Shown here: piece after piece, positions 1-8,625 of the stretch | How positions within the stretch are numbered: the first letter of the stretch is position 1 | Layout: the number at the start of each line of letters is the position of its first letter | Assembly (NCBI GenBank): GCA_021848365.1 | Contig: JAJZUS010000001.1 | Span: 248,001 to 312,000 of the forward strand | Direction: 5' to 3' | From: Actinomycetes bacterium | GTDB lineage: Bacteria; Actinomycetota; Acidimicrobiia; Acidimicrobiales; RAAP-2 | Length of the DNA: 64,000 nucleotides | The notes under the pieces: generated by a model | The model's database searches: none | What the model was told of the DNA's origin: nothing | What the model saw: only the letters and a program-made list of their open reading frames with translations | Translations under genes and position numbers: made by a program

Positions 1-1550
1 TCGCGCTCGGCGGAACTCGTCGAGCCGATCGGTCCGGTGGCGGGCCCGTGGGGGCCGTAGGGGCCGTCGGGGGTATAGAGCGCGACCTGATTGGGTGCCA
101 GGTTGACACCCGCGTAGTCCAGCGCGTTGTTGGATCCCCGGGCGGCGACGGCGAGCGCGACGCGACTCGCGATCAGCACACCGAGGGCGATCGCTCCGAC
201 CGCGGGTCCCGACCGGGCTCGGTACCGGCGCAGATCTGTGAGAGCGAGGCGCGCGCCGATCGGCATTCGACGTCCGGCGCGGGTCACCAACGACAGTGCG
301 GGCGGGGCGAGCAGCGTCACGGCGACGACGAGGGCGACCAGCCCCCCGACGAGCTCGAGCGCGCTCGCCGCGCCCCGCCCCTGCGAGCTGGCGTTGCCCG
401 GAGCCAGGTGGAGCAGCACTAACGCCACGAGGACGCAGAGCCCACCGGCGACGACGGAACGACGAGCCCGGGGGGCTGGTGCGGGCCGGCTCGAGAGGGC
501 CGACAGCACCGAGAGCTGCGCGATCGCCCGGGCCGGTCGCGACGCCGCAGCCACCATGGCGACGACTCCGAGCGCCACGGCACCCCCGACCACCGGCCAG
601 GGCAGCTGCCAGGCCCCGATCCGATGGTGCGAACTCTGCTCGAGAAGGGGACGGTAGGCGAGCCACAGCCCGAGCCCGAGGGCCGTTCCGAGGACCGCCC
701 CCAGCACCCCGACCAGCGCCCCGTCGGAGCGAACCAAGTAGCGGACGTGCCGAGGCGTCGCGCCGAGCGCCCCAAGCTGGCCGAGGGAGCGCAGTCGGCG
801 CTGAGCGAGCACGCTGAAGCCGCCCGTCGCGAGCATGGCGATGAGGAGCATCCCCAGGGTCACGAGGGCCAGCTCCATCGTGGACGAGGCGAGCGGGCTC
901 GAACTCGACGACTGGCCCCGCCAGGTGATCTCGTGGCGGAGCGACGCGGGCAACGAGCGGGCTCGATCGAAGAGCAACTCGACCTGGCTCGTCGACGCGA
1001 GCTCGCCCGGTGGCACCAGCGCGAACTCATCGAGCAGGCTCCCGGGGTTCTGCACCACGCCCACGACGCGCCGGCGCACCCCAGCGATCTGCTCCCACGA
1101 GCCCACGCTCGCCCCGACGGCGTTGAGCAGCCCCGCGGTCATGGCGGTCTCGTGCGAGCCTCGCGGCCAGCGCCCCGAGACGAGGGTGAGCATCGGACCA
1201 CTGAATGGGCCGCGAGGGTCCTCGGCGCGGACCGCGTAGGGAGTCGTCGTCCCCGGGACCGTCGTCAACTTCGACTCGATCACCTCGACGGCTCCGGCGA
1301 CTCGCTCGAGGGTGGCCACCGTTCCAGCGAGCGCGGGGTCACCGCCCCCCAGCACGATCATCGCCTGCGCCGACCCGAAGGTGGCCGACTCCGGCGGTGG
1401 CGTGTCCGCGGCGACCGCCGACCCGACCACGGTCGTGGCGATGGCCAGCGCGAGCAGGGCCAGGATCAGGCTCTGCTGGCGCCACTCACGCCGCAGCAGC
1501 CGCCATGACCAGCGGGTGAGGGCCCGACGTGCGCTGACCGAGATCCTCAC
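1..1550 (-). CDS. FtsX-like ABC transporter permease, 3' part missing
   Basis: Permease half of a MacB/FtsX-type ABC exporter in the cytoplasmic membrane; the frame stays open from the GTG start to the left edge (516 codons seen). An N-terminal basic segment is followed by a transmembrane helix near residues 26-47 (LILALLALAIATTVVGSAV) and an extracytoplasmic domain of about 200 residues. Further hydrophobic helices follow in pairs around conserved basic patches (RRLRSLGQLGALGATPRHVR), typical of the FtsX core domain. The start overlaps the stop of the upstream ATPase by 4 nt (GTGA), so the two are translationally coupled. Substrate unknown; the family exports lipoproteins, peptides or drugs, or acts mechanically. 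Confidence 0.85.
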   Translation of the reverse strand, partial: MRISVSARRALTRWSWRLLRREWRQQSLILALLALAIATTVVGSAVAADTPPPESATFGSAQAMIVLGGGDPALAGTVATLERVAGAVEVIESKLTTVPGTTTPYAVRAEDPRGPFSGPMLTLVSGRWPRGSHETAMTAGLLNAVGASVGSWEQIAGVRRRVVGVVQNPGSLLDEFALVPPGELASTSQVELLFDRARSLPASLRHEITWRGQSSSSSPLASSTMELALVTLGMLLIAMLATGGFSVLAQRRLRSLGQLGALGATPRHVRYLVRSDGALVGVLGAVLGTALGLGLWLAYRPLLEQSSHHRIGAWQLPWPVVGGAVALGVVAMVAAASRPARAIAQLSVLSALSSRPAPAPRARRSVVAGGLCVLVALVLLHLAPGNASSQGRGAASALELVGGLVALVVAVTLLAPPALSLVTRAGRRMPIGARLALTDLRRYRARSGPAVGAIALGVLIASRVALAVAARGSNNALDYAGVNLAPNQVALYTPDGPYGPHGPATGPIGSTSSAER

Positions 1551-2263
1551 GGGACCGTCTCGGAGCGCTCCCCACCCGGCTCGACGGCTGCCTCCTCGCC
1601 GACGACCAGCCCGTCGCGCAGGTGGATCACCCGATCCGCGCGCGACGCGAGTTGGGCGTCGTGGGTGACGACAACCGCGGCGACGCCGCGCTGGCAGGTG
1701 GCGCGGATCAACTCCATCACGGACTCGCCGTTCCTCGTGTCGAGGGCCCCCGACGGCTCGTCGGCTAGGAGCAGACGCCGATCGCCCACGACGGCTCGAG
1801 CTATCGCGACGCGTTGGCGCTCGCCGCCCGAGAGCTCATCGGGGAATCGGTAAGCCTGCTCGGTGAGTCCCAGCTCGCCGAGCAGACGAGCCCCCTCGCG
1901 CTCGGCGCGGCCCCGGGCGACGCCGTCGAGCTCCAGCGGCAACGTCACGTTCTCGATGGCCGTGAGGCCGGCGAGGAGGTTGAAGTCCTGGAAGACGAAA
2001 CCGATCACCTCTCGCCGCAGGCGGGCCCGATCGTCAGCGCCGAGGGCGGCCACGTCGGCGTCGGCGATCCGTACCGATCCACTGGTCGGGTCCTCGAGGG
2101 TTCCGGCGATGGCCAGCAGCGTGCTCTTGCCCGAGCCGCTCGGTCCCATGATCGCCACCATCGAGCCGGGCTCGACGGCGAGTGAGACCCCGCCGAGGGC
2201 CTGGACCCGGGCGGCGCCACGACCGTAGATCTTGGTGAGGTCGCGGACGACGAGCAGGCTCAC
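1547..2263 (-). CDS. ABC transporter ATP-binding protein (LolD/MacB/FtsE type)
   Basis: ATPase (238 aa) energising the FtsX-like permease encoded immediately downstream. It shows Walker A GPSGSGKST, a Q-loop in VFQDFNLL, the signature LSGGERQRVAIARA, Walker B LLLADEPSGALD and the switch His in VVTHDAQLA, all in order. A longer open frame runs upstream to 2503 but would be read through the antisense of tRNA-Leu and lacks family similarity, so I chose the GTG at 2263, directly before SLLVVRDLTKIYG. A TATCAT hexamer ends 6 nt upstream of that GTG, consistent with a leaderless mRNA. Function as an ABC2-type exporter ATPase is firm; substrate is not known. Confidence 0.92.
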   Translation of the reverse strand: MSLLVVRDLTKIYGRGAARVQALGGVSLAVEPGSMVAIMGPSGSGKSTLLAIAGTLEDPTSGSVRIADADVAALGADDRARLRREVIGFVFQDFNLLAGLTAIENVTLPLELDGVARGRAEREGARLLGELGLTEQAYRFPDELSGGERQRVAIARAVVGDRRLLLADEPSGALDTRNGESVMELIRATCQRGVAAVVVTHDAQLASRADRVIHLRDGLVVGEEAAVEPGGERSETVP

Positions 2264-2269
2264 GAGGCG

Positions 2270-2275
2270 ATGATA
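2270..2275 (-). promoter_or_regulatory. -10 hexamer TATCAT, leaderless start
   Basis: TATCAT on the minus strand ends 6 nt before the GTG of the ABC ATPase gene, which places the transcription start at or next to the start codon. Confidence 0.5.
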
Positions 2276-2375
2276 AAGACGTCGTGACGCGTGGGTAATC
2301 GGGGAGAACCCCGAGGTCGGTGTAGGGGTCTGCGGGTCCGCAACTGCCTGGCGAGTCGGACAGAAGACTGCGTGA

Positions 2376-2461
2376 TGGTGGGCGAGGCGGGACTTGAACC
2401 CGCACGTCCTTTCGGACACAGGCACCTGAAGCCTGCGCGTCTGCCATTTCGCCACTCGCCC
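2376..2461 (-). tRNA. tRNA-Leu (CAG)
   Basis: An 86-nt tRNA including the encoded CCA end. The acceptor stem pairs GGGCGAG with CTCGCCC; the anticodon stem is CAGGC/GCCTG around loop TTCAGGT, giving anticodon CAG. The long variable arm (GTCCGAAAGGAC) is that of a class II tRNA, and the T-arm loop is GTTCAAG. It lies between the ABC exporter and fhaA. Confidence 0.96.
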
Positions 2462-2532
2462 TGGGCCCGACAACACTACCTGCTTTCGCGAGTCGTATCT
2501 CACGCGCCCTGAAAAGTCGAGTGTCGGACCGG

Positions 2533-2538
2533 TACAGT
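2533..2538 (+). promoter_or_regulatory. -10 hexamer TACAGT before fhaA
   Basis: TACAGT ends 10 nt upstream of the fhaA ATG, predicting a leader of only a few nt. No Shine-Dalgarno sequence is visible between it and the start. Confidence 0.45.
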
Positions 2539-2548
2539 TGGGGTCGCT

Positions 2549-3196
2549 ATGGTCCTGAAAGCCGTGGAAAACCGCCTGGAACGGCTCTTCGAGCGGACCC
2601 TGTCACGTCCGTTCCGGGGCGGGCTGCAGCCGATCGAGATCGGGGCTCGCATCATCCGCGAGGTCGACCTGACGCGACAGCTCACGAATCAGGGGCCCAT
2701 CTCACCCAACCACGTGCGAGTCTGGCTCAGTCCCCGCGACGCCGAGCGCTTCGACGGATTCCAGAAGGCCCTGATCAGCGAGCTGGAAGAGACCGTTCGT
2801 CAACACGCGATCAACGAGGGGTACAACTTCGTCGGCCCGGTCAGCGTCGAGGTCTTCGTCGACGACGACCTGTCGGCGGGCGACGTCGCGGTGAGCGCGG
2901 AGTTCGTCGGTGGAGAGAGCCAGCCGCGCGTCATCGCGAGCGACGGCCGATTCTTCCGTGTGGGCGACCGCCCGCTGGTCATCGGTCGCAGCCCGGACGT
3001 CGACGTCGTCATCAGCGACCCGAACGTGTCCCGTCGGCACGCCGAGATCTGGCGGACCACCGAAGGGGTGGCGATCCGTGACCTCCAGTCCACCAACGGC
3101 ACCTACGTCAACGGTCATCGGGTCACCGCGGTGTCGCTGTCGCCCCACGATGACGTGGTGGTCGGTGGCCTGCACCTACGGATCGAGCTGGCTTGA
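2549..3196 (+). CDS. fhaA: DUF3662/FHA domain protein FhaA
   Basis: Phosphothreonine-reading scaffold of the actinobacterial cell-wall signalling cluster. The N-terminal DUF3662 domain occupies about residues 1-115 (starts MVLKAVENRLERLFERT). After a short linker, an FHA domain occupies about 135-215 with the canonical elements IGRSPDVDVV, NVSRRHAEI and STNGTYVNG, the Arg, Ser, His and Asn residues that hold phosphothreonine. At 215 aa it is shorter than mycobacterial FhaA (over 500 aa) because the long low-complexity linker is missing. It is the first gene of an operon with fhaB, pstP, pbpA and probably pknB. In the family FhaA binds PknB-phosphorylated partners and modulates peptidoglycan synthesis; here that is inferred from context. 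Confidence 0.93.
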   Translation: MVLKAVENRLERLFERTLSRPFRGGLQPIEIGARIIREVDLTRQLTNQGPISPNHVRVWLSPRDAERFDGFQKALISELEETVRQHAINEGYNFVGPVSVEVFVDDDLSAGDVAVSAEFVGGESQPRVIASDGRFFRVGDRPLVIGRSPDVDVVISDPNVSRRHAEIWRTTEGVAIRDLQSTNGTYVNGHRVTAVSLSPHDDVVVGGLHLRIELA

Positions 3197-3645
3197 CGCT
3201 CCTCACCGCCACGAACTACGCGGCGGTCATCCGACCGCTCCAGGTGCTGGTCATGGTCGTCGCCGGCTTGTTCTTCCTCTGGGTGATGCGCGTCGCGATC
3301 GTCGAGTCGCGCCCGGCCGATCAGGTCTCCTCGGGAAGCCGACGTCGGCGGGGCTCATCCCTGTCGCTGCAGTTCATCGAGCCCGTCGAGCGCAAGGGTG
3401 AGCGGATCGTGGCCGATCCGCCCGTCGTCATCGGTCGTGGAGCCGACTGCGACGTCCAGGTCGCCGACACCTACATCTCGTCGCGGCACGCCCGCGTCGC
3501 GATCGACGGCGGCGACCTGACGATCGAGGACCTCGGCTCGACCAATGGCACCTACGTGAACCAGGAGATGGTGCGGGGACGACTCCTGCTCGAGCGGGGT
3601 GACATCGTCCAGGTCGGTGGCGTGCTGTTCGAGGTGGTTCGTTGA
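3193..3645 (+). CDS. fhaB: FHA domain membrane protein FhaB (FipA)
   Basis: A 150-aa membrane-anchored FHA protein. Residues about 16-36 form one transmembrane helix (VLVMVVAGLFFLWVMRVAIV), a basic linker follows, and the C-terminal FHA domain (about 70-150) shows IGRGADCDVQVAD, ISSRHARVA and STNGTYVN. The start is a TTG that overlaps the fhaA stop (TTGA), and the gene ends overlapping pstP in the same way, so all three are translationally coupled. In mycobacteria FhaB/FipA binds phosphorylated partners at the division site; the same role is likely here. Confidence 0.92.
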   Translation: MTLLTATNYAAVIRPLQVLVMVVAGLFFLWVMRVAIVESRPADQVSSGSRRRRGSSLSLQFIEPVERKGERIVADPPVVIGRGADCDVQVADTYISSRHARVAIDGGDLTIEDLGSTNGTYVNQEMVRGRLLLERGDIVQVGGVLFEVVR

Positions 3646-4871
3646 CGCGCTGGCGATCGGCGACGGCTACCGACGTCGGTCTCGTGCGGGACGCCAACGA
3701 GGACGCGTTGCACGCCGATCCCCGACTGGCGATCGTCGCGGACGGGATGGGCGGGCACGCCGCGGGTGAGGTCGCGTCAGCCCTCGCCGTCGAGGTCTTC
3801 GTCGAGGCCTTCCACGAGGACGAGAGCGTCGAGGGGCTCACTCGCGCCATGGATGCCGCGAACCGCGCGGTCCTGGCGGACGCGAAGGAGAATCCCGAGC
3901 GCTTCGGCATGGGCACGACCCTGATCGCGGTGGGGCTCACGATTGACGGGGACGGGGTCGTCGCCCCGACTCTCGTCAACGTGGGTGACTCTCGGGCCTA
4001 CCAACTGCGCGACGGTGCGCTGCGCCAGCTGAGCGAGGACCACAGCGTCGCCGAGGAGTGGGTCCGCCTGGGGCGCCTCACCCCGGAGGAGGCGGCCGTC
4101 CACCCTCGACGCCACCAGCTGACGCGGGTGCTGGGCTCCGACGAGCGCCTGGAGGTGGACATTGTCTCCCTCGACGTCCAGGCGGGCGACCGAGTCCTCC
4201 TCTGCAGCGACGGGCTCTCCAACGAGCTCTCGGCCGACGACATCGCGTCGATCGCGAGCGCGCCCGCCCCGCTCGAGGACGCGGTCGTCGCCCTGGTGAG
4301 CGCCGCTCGATCGCACGGTGGACACGACAACATCTCCGTCGTCCTGCTGGAGTTCGTCGAGGCGGAGCGCACCGCCGCCCCGGTGCGACGCACCGTCTCG
4401 ACGGCGACGCCCCCCCGGTCGACCTCCTCGGGGCCCGTCCACGCGTCCACCCGCCGGGGACCCACCTGGCGGTCCGGGGTAGGCGTCCTCATCCTGCTCG
4501 CCGTGGCGGCGGGGTTCGTCGGGATCATGCGCTGGTACGCGTACTCCGGTTACTACCTCGCGGCCGATCGCGGGGTCATCGCGATCTACCGCGGCCAGCC
4601 CGGTGGGGTCCTCTGGTTCAAGCCCACGCGGGTGTTCGACACCTCCTACCCGGTGGCCCACCTGCTGAGCGCCGACCGCCAGGCCCTGGCCCGAACGATT
4701 GCGGAGCCGTCGTTGTCGGCGGCGATGAACTACGCCCAGAGCCTCAACCGGGCCTGGCACCTCTCCCAGTCCACGCCGACGACCACTCTGGCGCCGGTGA
4801 CCACGACGACGGTTCGTTCCACCACGACGGTCCGCTCGACGACGACCACTCGACCCAAGGCCGCGGGGTAG
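3642..4871 (+). CDS. pstP: PP2C-family Ser/Thr protein phosphatase PstP
   Basis: Metal-dependent phosphatase (409 aa) that reverses Ser/Thr kinase signalling. The catalytic PP2C domain (about 1-240) has the metal-binding motifs RDANEDA, VADGMGGH, NVGDSRAY and GGHDNISVVL. A transmembrane helix lies near 278-297 (GVGVLILLAVAAGFVGI), and the exterior part is about 110 residues ending in a Thr-rich tail with TTTVRSTTT repeats. The TTG start overlaps the fhaB stop. Usually rodA/ftsW follows pstP; here pbpA starts 4 nt after the stop. PstP acts on PknB and its substrates. Confidence 0.93.
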   Translation: MTRWRSATATDVGLVRDANEDALHADPRLAIVADGMGGHAAGEVASALAVEVFVEAFHEDESVEGLTRAMDAANRAVLADAKENPERFGMGTTLIAVGLTIDGDGVVAPTLVNVGDSRAYQLRDGALRQLSEDHSVAEEWVRLGRLTPEEAAVHPRRHQLTRVLGSDERLEVDIVSLDVQAGDRVLLCSDGLSNELSADDIASIASAPAPLEDAVVALVSAARSHGGHDNISVVLLEFVEAERTAAPVRRTVSTATPPRSTSSGPVHASTRRGPTWRSGVGVLILLAVAAGFVGIMRWYAYSGYYLAADRGVIAIYRGQPGGVLWFKPTRVFDTSYPVAHLLSADRQALARTIAEPSLSAAMNYAQSLNRAWHLSQSTPTTTLAPVTTTTVRSTTTVRSTTTTRPKAAG

Positions 4872-4874
4872 GCG

Positions 4875-6374
4875 ATGTCGCGTCGCATCAGCGTCTTCGC
4901 CGTCCTGATCGTCCTACTGCTGGCGGCGGCGGTCGTGCAGTCGGCCAACATCCAGTTCTTCCGCGCCCCCGCCCTCAACGCCTCCATCCTCAATCCGCGC
5001 AACAACCAGAGCTCGAGCCAGTCGCCGCGAGGCGAGATCATCGCGGCCGACGGCACCGTCCTCGCCGAGTCGGTGCCCACGTCGGGCGGCTACTACGCCT
5101 ACCGCCGCGTCTACCCGCTGGGCTCGCTGACGGCCGGCGTCGTCGGCTTCGCCTCGCCCTCCTACGGGACGTGGGCCCTCGAGGCGCAGTACAACCAGTA
5201 CCTGACCGCGCACGCTCTCCCGCCCCAGAGCTTCGCCCAGGTCCTCGCTCCGGCCTCCGGCGCCGACTCGATCACGCTGACCCTGCAGCCGGCGCTCGAA
5301 CGAGTGGCGGCCACGGCCCTCGCGGGTCGCGACGGGGCGGCCGTCGTCCTCGACCCCCGGACCGGCGCGGTGCTCGCGATGTACTCGAACCCCACCTACA
5401 ACCCCGCCCCCCTCGAGTCCCCGCTCTTCACTGTGGCGGCCGCCCAGTGGAAGAAGATCACGACCAACAACGCGCACGGCTTCCCACCCCTAGGCGAGCT
5501 CGCGACGCAGCAGACGTTCCCCCCGGGCTCGACCTTCAAGATCGTCACCACCAGTGGCGTCCTCGCCTTCAAGCCCAAGCTCTTCACCAAGTCCTACCCG
5601 GTGGTCGCGACGATCACGCTGCCCCACTCGAACAGGACGCTCTCGAACTTCGGCTTCGTGCCCTGCGGAGGGACCGTCGCCCAGATGCTCCCGCCGTCGT
5701 GCGACCCCGGTTACGCGATGCTCGGGATGGACCTCGGCGGGCAGAACCTGGCCGCCGAGGCCAACGCGTACGGCTTCAACTCGGTGCCGCCGCTCGACAT
5801 GCCCGGAGTCCAGCCGGCGTACTTCCCCCCGGCCTCGTCCTTCACCTACAACATCCCCGGTGTTGCCTACTCCTCGATCGGCCAGCAGAACGTCCGGGCC
5901 ACGGCCCTGCAGATGGCCCTGGTGGCTGCGGGGGTCGCCAACGGTGGCCAGGTCATGACGCCCCACTTCCTCGACTACGTGACCGGCCCGGACGGCTCGA
6001 TCGTCAAGCGCTACCAGGACAGCGTGTGGAAGACGGCCCTCACCCCGGCCCAGGCCGCCCGCATCCTGCCCCTGATGCACTCGGTCACCGAGTACGGTAC
6101 GGCCGCCGGGATCTTCCCCGCCAACTTGGACGTGGGGGCGAAGACCGGTACCGCCCAGACCGGCAACGCCGCCCAGAACACCGACGACTGGATGATCGCC
6201 CTCGCCCCCGTCGCCCACCCCACGATCGCCGTCGCGGTGGTCGTCCCCTTCCAGGTCGTCTCCGACACCGGAGCCGCCGTCGCGGGACCGGTGATCCGGT
6301 GCATGGTCGAGGGCGCCCTGGCGCTCCAGGCCGGTCAGAAGGCCTACGGAACCCCCACCACGTGCGCCGGATGA
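4875..6374 (+). CDS. pbpA: class B penicillin-binding protein PbpA
   Basis: Peptidoglycan D,D-transpeptidase anchored by an N-terminal signal-anchor (about 7-24), 499 aa, acting outside the membrane. The transpeptidase domain has the active Ser219 in PGSTFK and the KTG triad motif at 423-425 (GAKTGTAQTG). The place of the second motif, normally SxN, reads S275-C-D277 (PPSCDPGYAML). The segment GVAYSSIGQQNVRATALQMA is characteristic of the PbpA/PBP2 family. It normally works with a SEDS glycosyltransferase (RodA/FtsW), which is absent from this cluster. The gene lies 4 nt after pstP. Confidence 0.92.
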   Translation: MSRRISVFAVLIVLLLAAAVVQSANIQFFRAPALNASILNPRNNQSSSQSPRGEIIAADGTVLAESVPTSGGYYAYRRVYPLGSLTAGVVGFASPSYGTWALEAQYNQYLTAHALPPQSFAQVLAPASGADSITLTLQPALERVAATALAGRDGAAVVLDPRTGAVLAMYSNPTYNPAPLESPLFTVAAAQWKKITTNNAHGFPPLGELATQQTFPPGSTFKIVTTSGVLAFKPKLFTKSYPVVATITLPHSNRTLSNFGFVPCGGTVAQMLPPSCDPGYAMLGMDLGGQNLAAEANAYGFNSVPPLDMPGVQPAYFPPASSFTYNIPGVAYSSIGQQNVRATALQMALVAAGVANGGQVMTPHFLDYVTGPDGSIVKRYQDSVWKTALTPAQAARILPLMHSVTEYGTAAGIFPANLDVGAKTGTAQTGNAAQNTDDWMIALAPVAHPTIAVAVVVPFQVVSDTGAAVAGPVIRCMVEGALALQAGQKAYGTPTTCAG

Positions 6375-6415
6375 CGATGTCGATACGCCGCAGCGTGGCC
6401 GCGAGGGCCACGGCG

Positions 6416-6421
6416 TAGGCT
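6416..6421 (+). promoter_or_regulatory. -10 hexamer TAGGCT before the PASTA kinase gene
   Basis: TAGGCT ends 9 nt upstream of the kinase ATG with no clear ribosome binding site between, so the kinase may have its own near-leaderless promoter in addition to read-through from pbpA. Confidence 0.4.
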
Positions 6422-6430
6422 GGGGCGGAT

Positions 6431-8326
6431 ATGGAGCCGGTGAGCGAGGGACGCGTCTACTCCAATCGGTACCAGGTCACGCACCTCATCGCTCGCGGGG
6501 GGATGGCGCTCGTGTACCGGGCCCAAGACCTCCTGCTCGGTCGCGCGGTCGCCCTCAAGGTCCTCTACCCGGAGTTGAGCGCCGACCCCACCTTCGTCGA
6601 GCGATTCCGGCGCGAGGCGCAGGCGGCGGCCAATCTCAGCCACCCGAACATCGTGCCGGTCTTCGACTGGGGACAGGACGAGGGCACCTACTTCATCGTC
6701 ATGGAGCTGATCGAGGGGACCTCCCTCGCTGAGATGGTGCGGGCCCAGCGGACGATCTCGCCGTCCCGGGCCGCGTCGATCACCGCCTCGGTCGCCTCGG
6801 CGCTCGGCTACGCCCATCGCAGTGGCGTCGTCCACCGCGACGTCAAGCCGGGCAACATCCTCATCACCCCGGACGGACAGGTCAAGGTCACGGACTTCGG
6901 GATCGCCCAGGCCGTCGCGAGCGAGGATCACCTCGCCGAGGCCGGGTCGGTGATGGGCACCGCCACCTACTTCTCGCCCGAGCAGGCCGAGGGGTCGCCC
7001 GTCGACGGGCGCAGCGACGTGTACTCCCTGGGCGTCGTCCTCTACGAGCTCCTGGTGGGTCGTCCGCCCTTCGTGGGGGACAGTCCCGTCGCGGTCTCGA
7101 GTCAGCACGTCCACGGCGTCGTCCCGCCACCCAGCGAGTTCGGCGCCGTGCCGAGCGACCTCGAGGCGATCGTGCTGACGGCCCTCGCCAAGTCCCCGGC
7201 CCAGCGCTACCAGACGGCCGACGAGTTGCGGGCCGACCTCGTGCGCTTCACCGAGGGTCAGCCCGTGCGCGCGGCCACGCGCGAGCGCGACTACTTCACC
7301 GAGGACGCGACCCGCGCGGTCCAGGCGGTGGCGCCGGCCGAGCGCACCCAGGCCGTCCCGGTGATGACCGGACCACGGACCGACGTACGCCGCCGGGGCG
7401 GACGGACGGCCGCGTGGCTCGTCCCGCTCCTCGTGGTCATCGTGGCGGCTGCGGGAGCGCTGGCCTACGTCCAGATGCACAAGACGTCGAGCGCCACCAC
7501 GATGCCGAACGTCGTCGGCCAGACGGTGGCGAACGCCACGGCGGCCCTCCAGGCCGACGGCCTCTCGATCGGCACGACGAAGCTGGTGAACTCGAACCAG
7601 CCCTCGGGGACCGTCATCGGCACCGATCCGAAGGCCGGCGCGTCGGTGAAGAAGACCCAGTCCGTCACGCTGCGGGTGAGCCAGGGGCCGGCCGGATCGC
7701 CGGTGACCGTGCCCGACACGACCGGCCAGCAGCTCTCCGTCGCGGAGTCGACCCTCCAGCAGCTGGGACTCGTGCCGAAGGTGGCCTTCACCCAGACGGC
7801 GCCGTCCGGTGGGGCGACTCCGAACTCGGTGATCTCCCAGAACCCGGTCGGCGGGTCGAGCTCGCGTACGGGCCGCACGGTCGTCTTGACCGTCCTCGCG
7901 CCCAACTCCAGCTTCGCGCTGCCGAACGTCCGGGGCCAGACCCAGCTGCAGGCCGCCGCGACGCTCGGGCAGTACGGACTCACCGTCTCGTCGAGTTCGC
8001 AGACCTCGTGCTCGAACACCGTCAACCAGGGTTCAGTGCTGCGCACCGTGCCGGCCGCGGGCGCCTCGGTCCAGGCCGGTGCGTCGATCCAGCTCGTCAC
8101 CTCCTCCGGCTACTGCAACGTGGTGGTGCCGAGCATCATCGGCAGCACGACCGTCGACGCCCAGGGAACGCTCTCGGGCCAGGGCCTCTCGCTCGGCATC
8201 GTGACCGACGCGCCGCCGGACGCGTGCACCGCGCCCAACTCCTCGGGCACGATCGTGACGCAGAACCCGGGTCCGGGGGCCTCCGCCCTCTACAACTCGA
8301 GCGTCGACGTCACCGTCTGCCCCTAG
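6431..8326 (+). CDS. pknB: PASTA-domain Ser/Thr protein kinase PknB
   Basis: Transmembrane kinase (631 aa) sensing muropeptides or lipid II and controlling cell-wall growth. The kinase domain (about 14-275) has the glycine loop ARGGMALVY, Lys43 in VALKVL, catalytic Asp137 in HRDVKPGN and Asp155 in TDFG. A juxtamembrane segment leads to one transmembrane helix near 325-345 (AAWLVPLLVVIVAAAGALAY). Four PASTA repeats follow outside, beginning near TMPNVVGQTV, VTVPDTTGQQ, ALPNVRGQTQ and VVVPSIIGST. Together with the upstream FHA proteins and phosphatase it forms a complete write-read-erase set. Conserved Cys appear in the third and fourth repeats. Confidence 0.95.
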   Translation: MEPVSEGRVYSNRYQVTHLIARGGMALVYRAQDLLLGRAVALKVLYPELSADPTFVERFRREAQAAANLSHPNIVPVFDWGQDEGTYFIVMELIEGTSLAEMVRAQRTISPSRAASITASVASALGYAHRSGVVHRDVKPGNILITPDGQVKVTDFGIAQAVASEDHLAEAGSVMGTATYFSPEQAEGSPVDGRSDVYSLGVVLYELLVGRPPFVGDSPVAVSSQHVHGVVPPPSEFGAVPSDLEAIVLTALAKSPAQRYQTADELRADLVRFTEGQPVRAATRERDYFTEDATRAVQAVAPAERTQAVPVMTGPRTDVRRRGGRTAAWLVPLLVVIVAAAGALAYVQMHKTSSATTMPNVVGQTVANATAALQADGLSIGTTKLVNSNQPSGTVIGTDPKAGASVKKTQSVTLRVSQGPAGSPVTVPDTTGQQLSVAESTLQQLGLVPKVAFTQTAPSGGATPNSVISQNPVGGSSSRTGRTVVLTVLAPNSSFALPNVRGQTQLQAAATLGQYGLTVSSSSQTSCSNTVNQGSVLRTVPAAGASVQAGASIQLVTSSGYCNVVVPSIIGSTTVDAQGTLSGQGLSLGIVTDAPPDACTAPNSSGTIVTQNPGPGASALYNSSVDVTVCP

Positions 8327-8337
8327 TGACCGCGGGC

Positions 8338-8343
8338 TAGCAT
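8338..8343 (+). promoter_or_regulatory. -10 hexamer TAGCAT before crgA
   Basis: TAGCAT ends 8 nt before the ATG of crgA; no Shine-Dalgarno sequence lies between. Confidence 0.45.
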
Positions 8344-8351
8344 CGTCGTCT

Positions 8352-8624
8352 ATGGCGAGCAACGGGCGTCGGCGCTCCAGCAAGGAAATGGGGCGGTACC
8401 GCAGTGCGGAGCAGCGGGGTCGCTACACCGCGCCCAAGCCCGCGAGCGCGCACCACAGCCCTCACTGGTACGGGTGGCTGCTCCTCGACCTGCTGGCGTT
8501 CGGGCTGCTGGTGATCGTGCTCAACTACCTGCAGGTGCTGCCGGGCTCGACGTCGTCGTGGTACCTGGTGCTCGGGCTGGTCTCGATGTTCAGCGCCTTC
8601 TACCTGGCGACGCGCTACCGCTAG
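8352..8624 (+). CDS. crgA: cell division protein CrgA
   Basis: A 90-aa inner-membrane protein with two transmembrane helices (about 41-60 and 68-86) after a basic N-terminus. The pattern HHSPHWYGWLLLDLLAFGLL and a second helix ending FYLATRYR fits the CrgA family, which links FtsZ/FtsI and CwsA at the actinobacterial septum. In other actinobacteria crgA sits near pknA/pknB, and the position directly after pknB supports the call. Confidence 0.88.
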   Translation: MASNGRRRSSKEMGRYRSAEQRGRYTAPKPASAHHSPHWYGWLLLDLLAFGLLVIVLNYLQVLPGSTSSWYLVLGLVSMFSAFYLATRYR

Positions 8625-8625
8625 T

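Noticed and set aside
1-1550. Several rightward open frames of 100-290 codons over the FtsX permease gene
   Set aside because: They are Arg/Pro/Gly-rich antisense shadows of a high-GC gene; the leftward frame has membrane helices and family patterns and is open through the whole stretch.
2264-2503. 80-residue N-terminal extension of the ABC ATPase
   Set aside because: It would be translated from the antisense of tRNA-Leu and has no family similarity; the GTG at 2263 fits the family and has a -10 hexamer.
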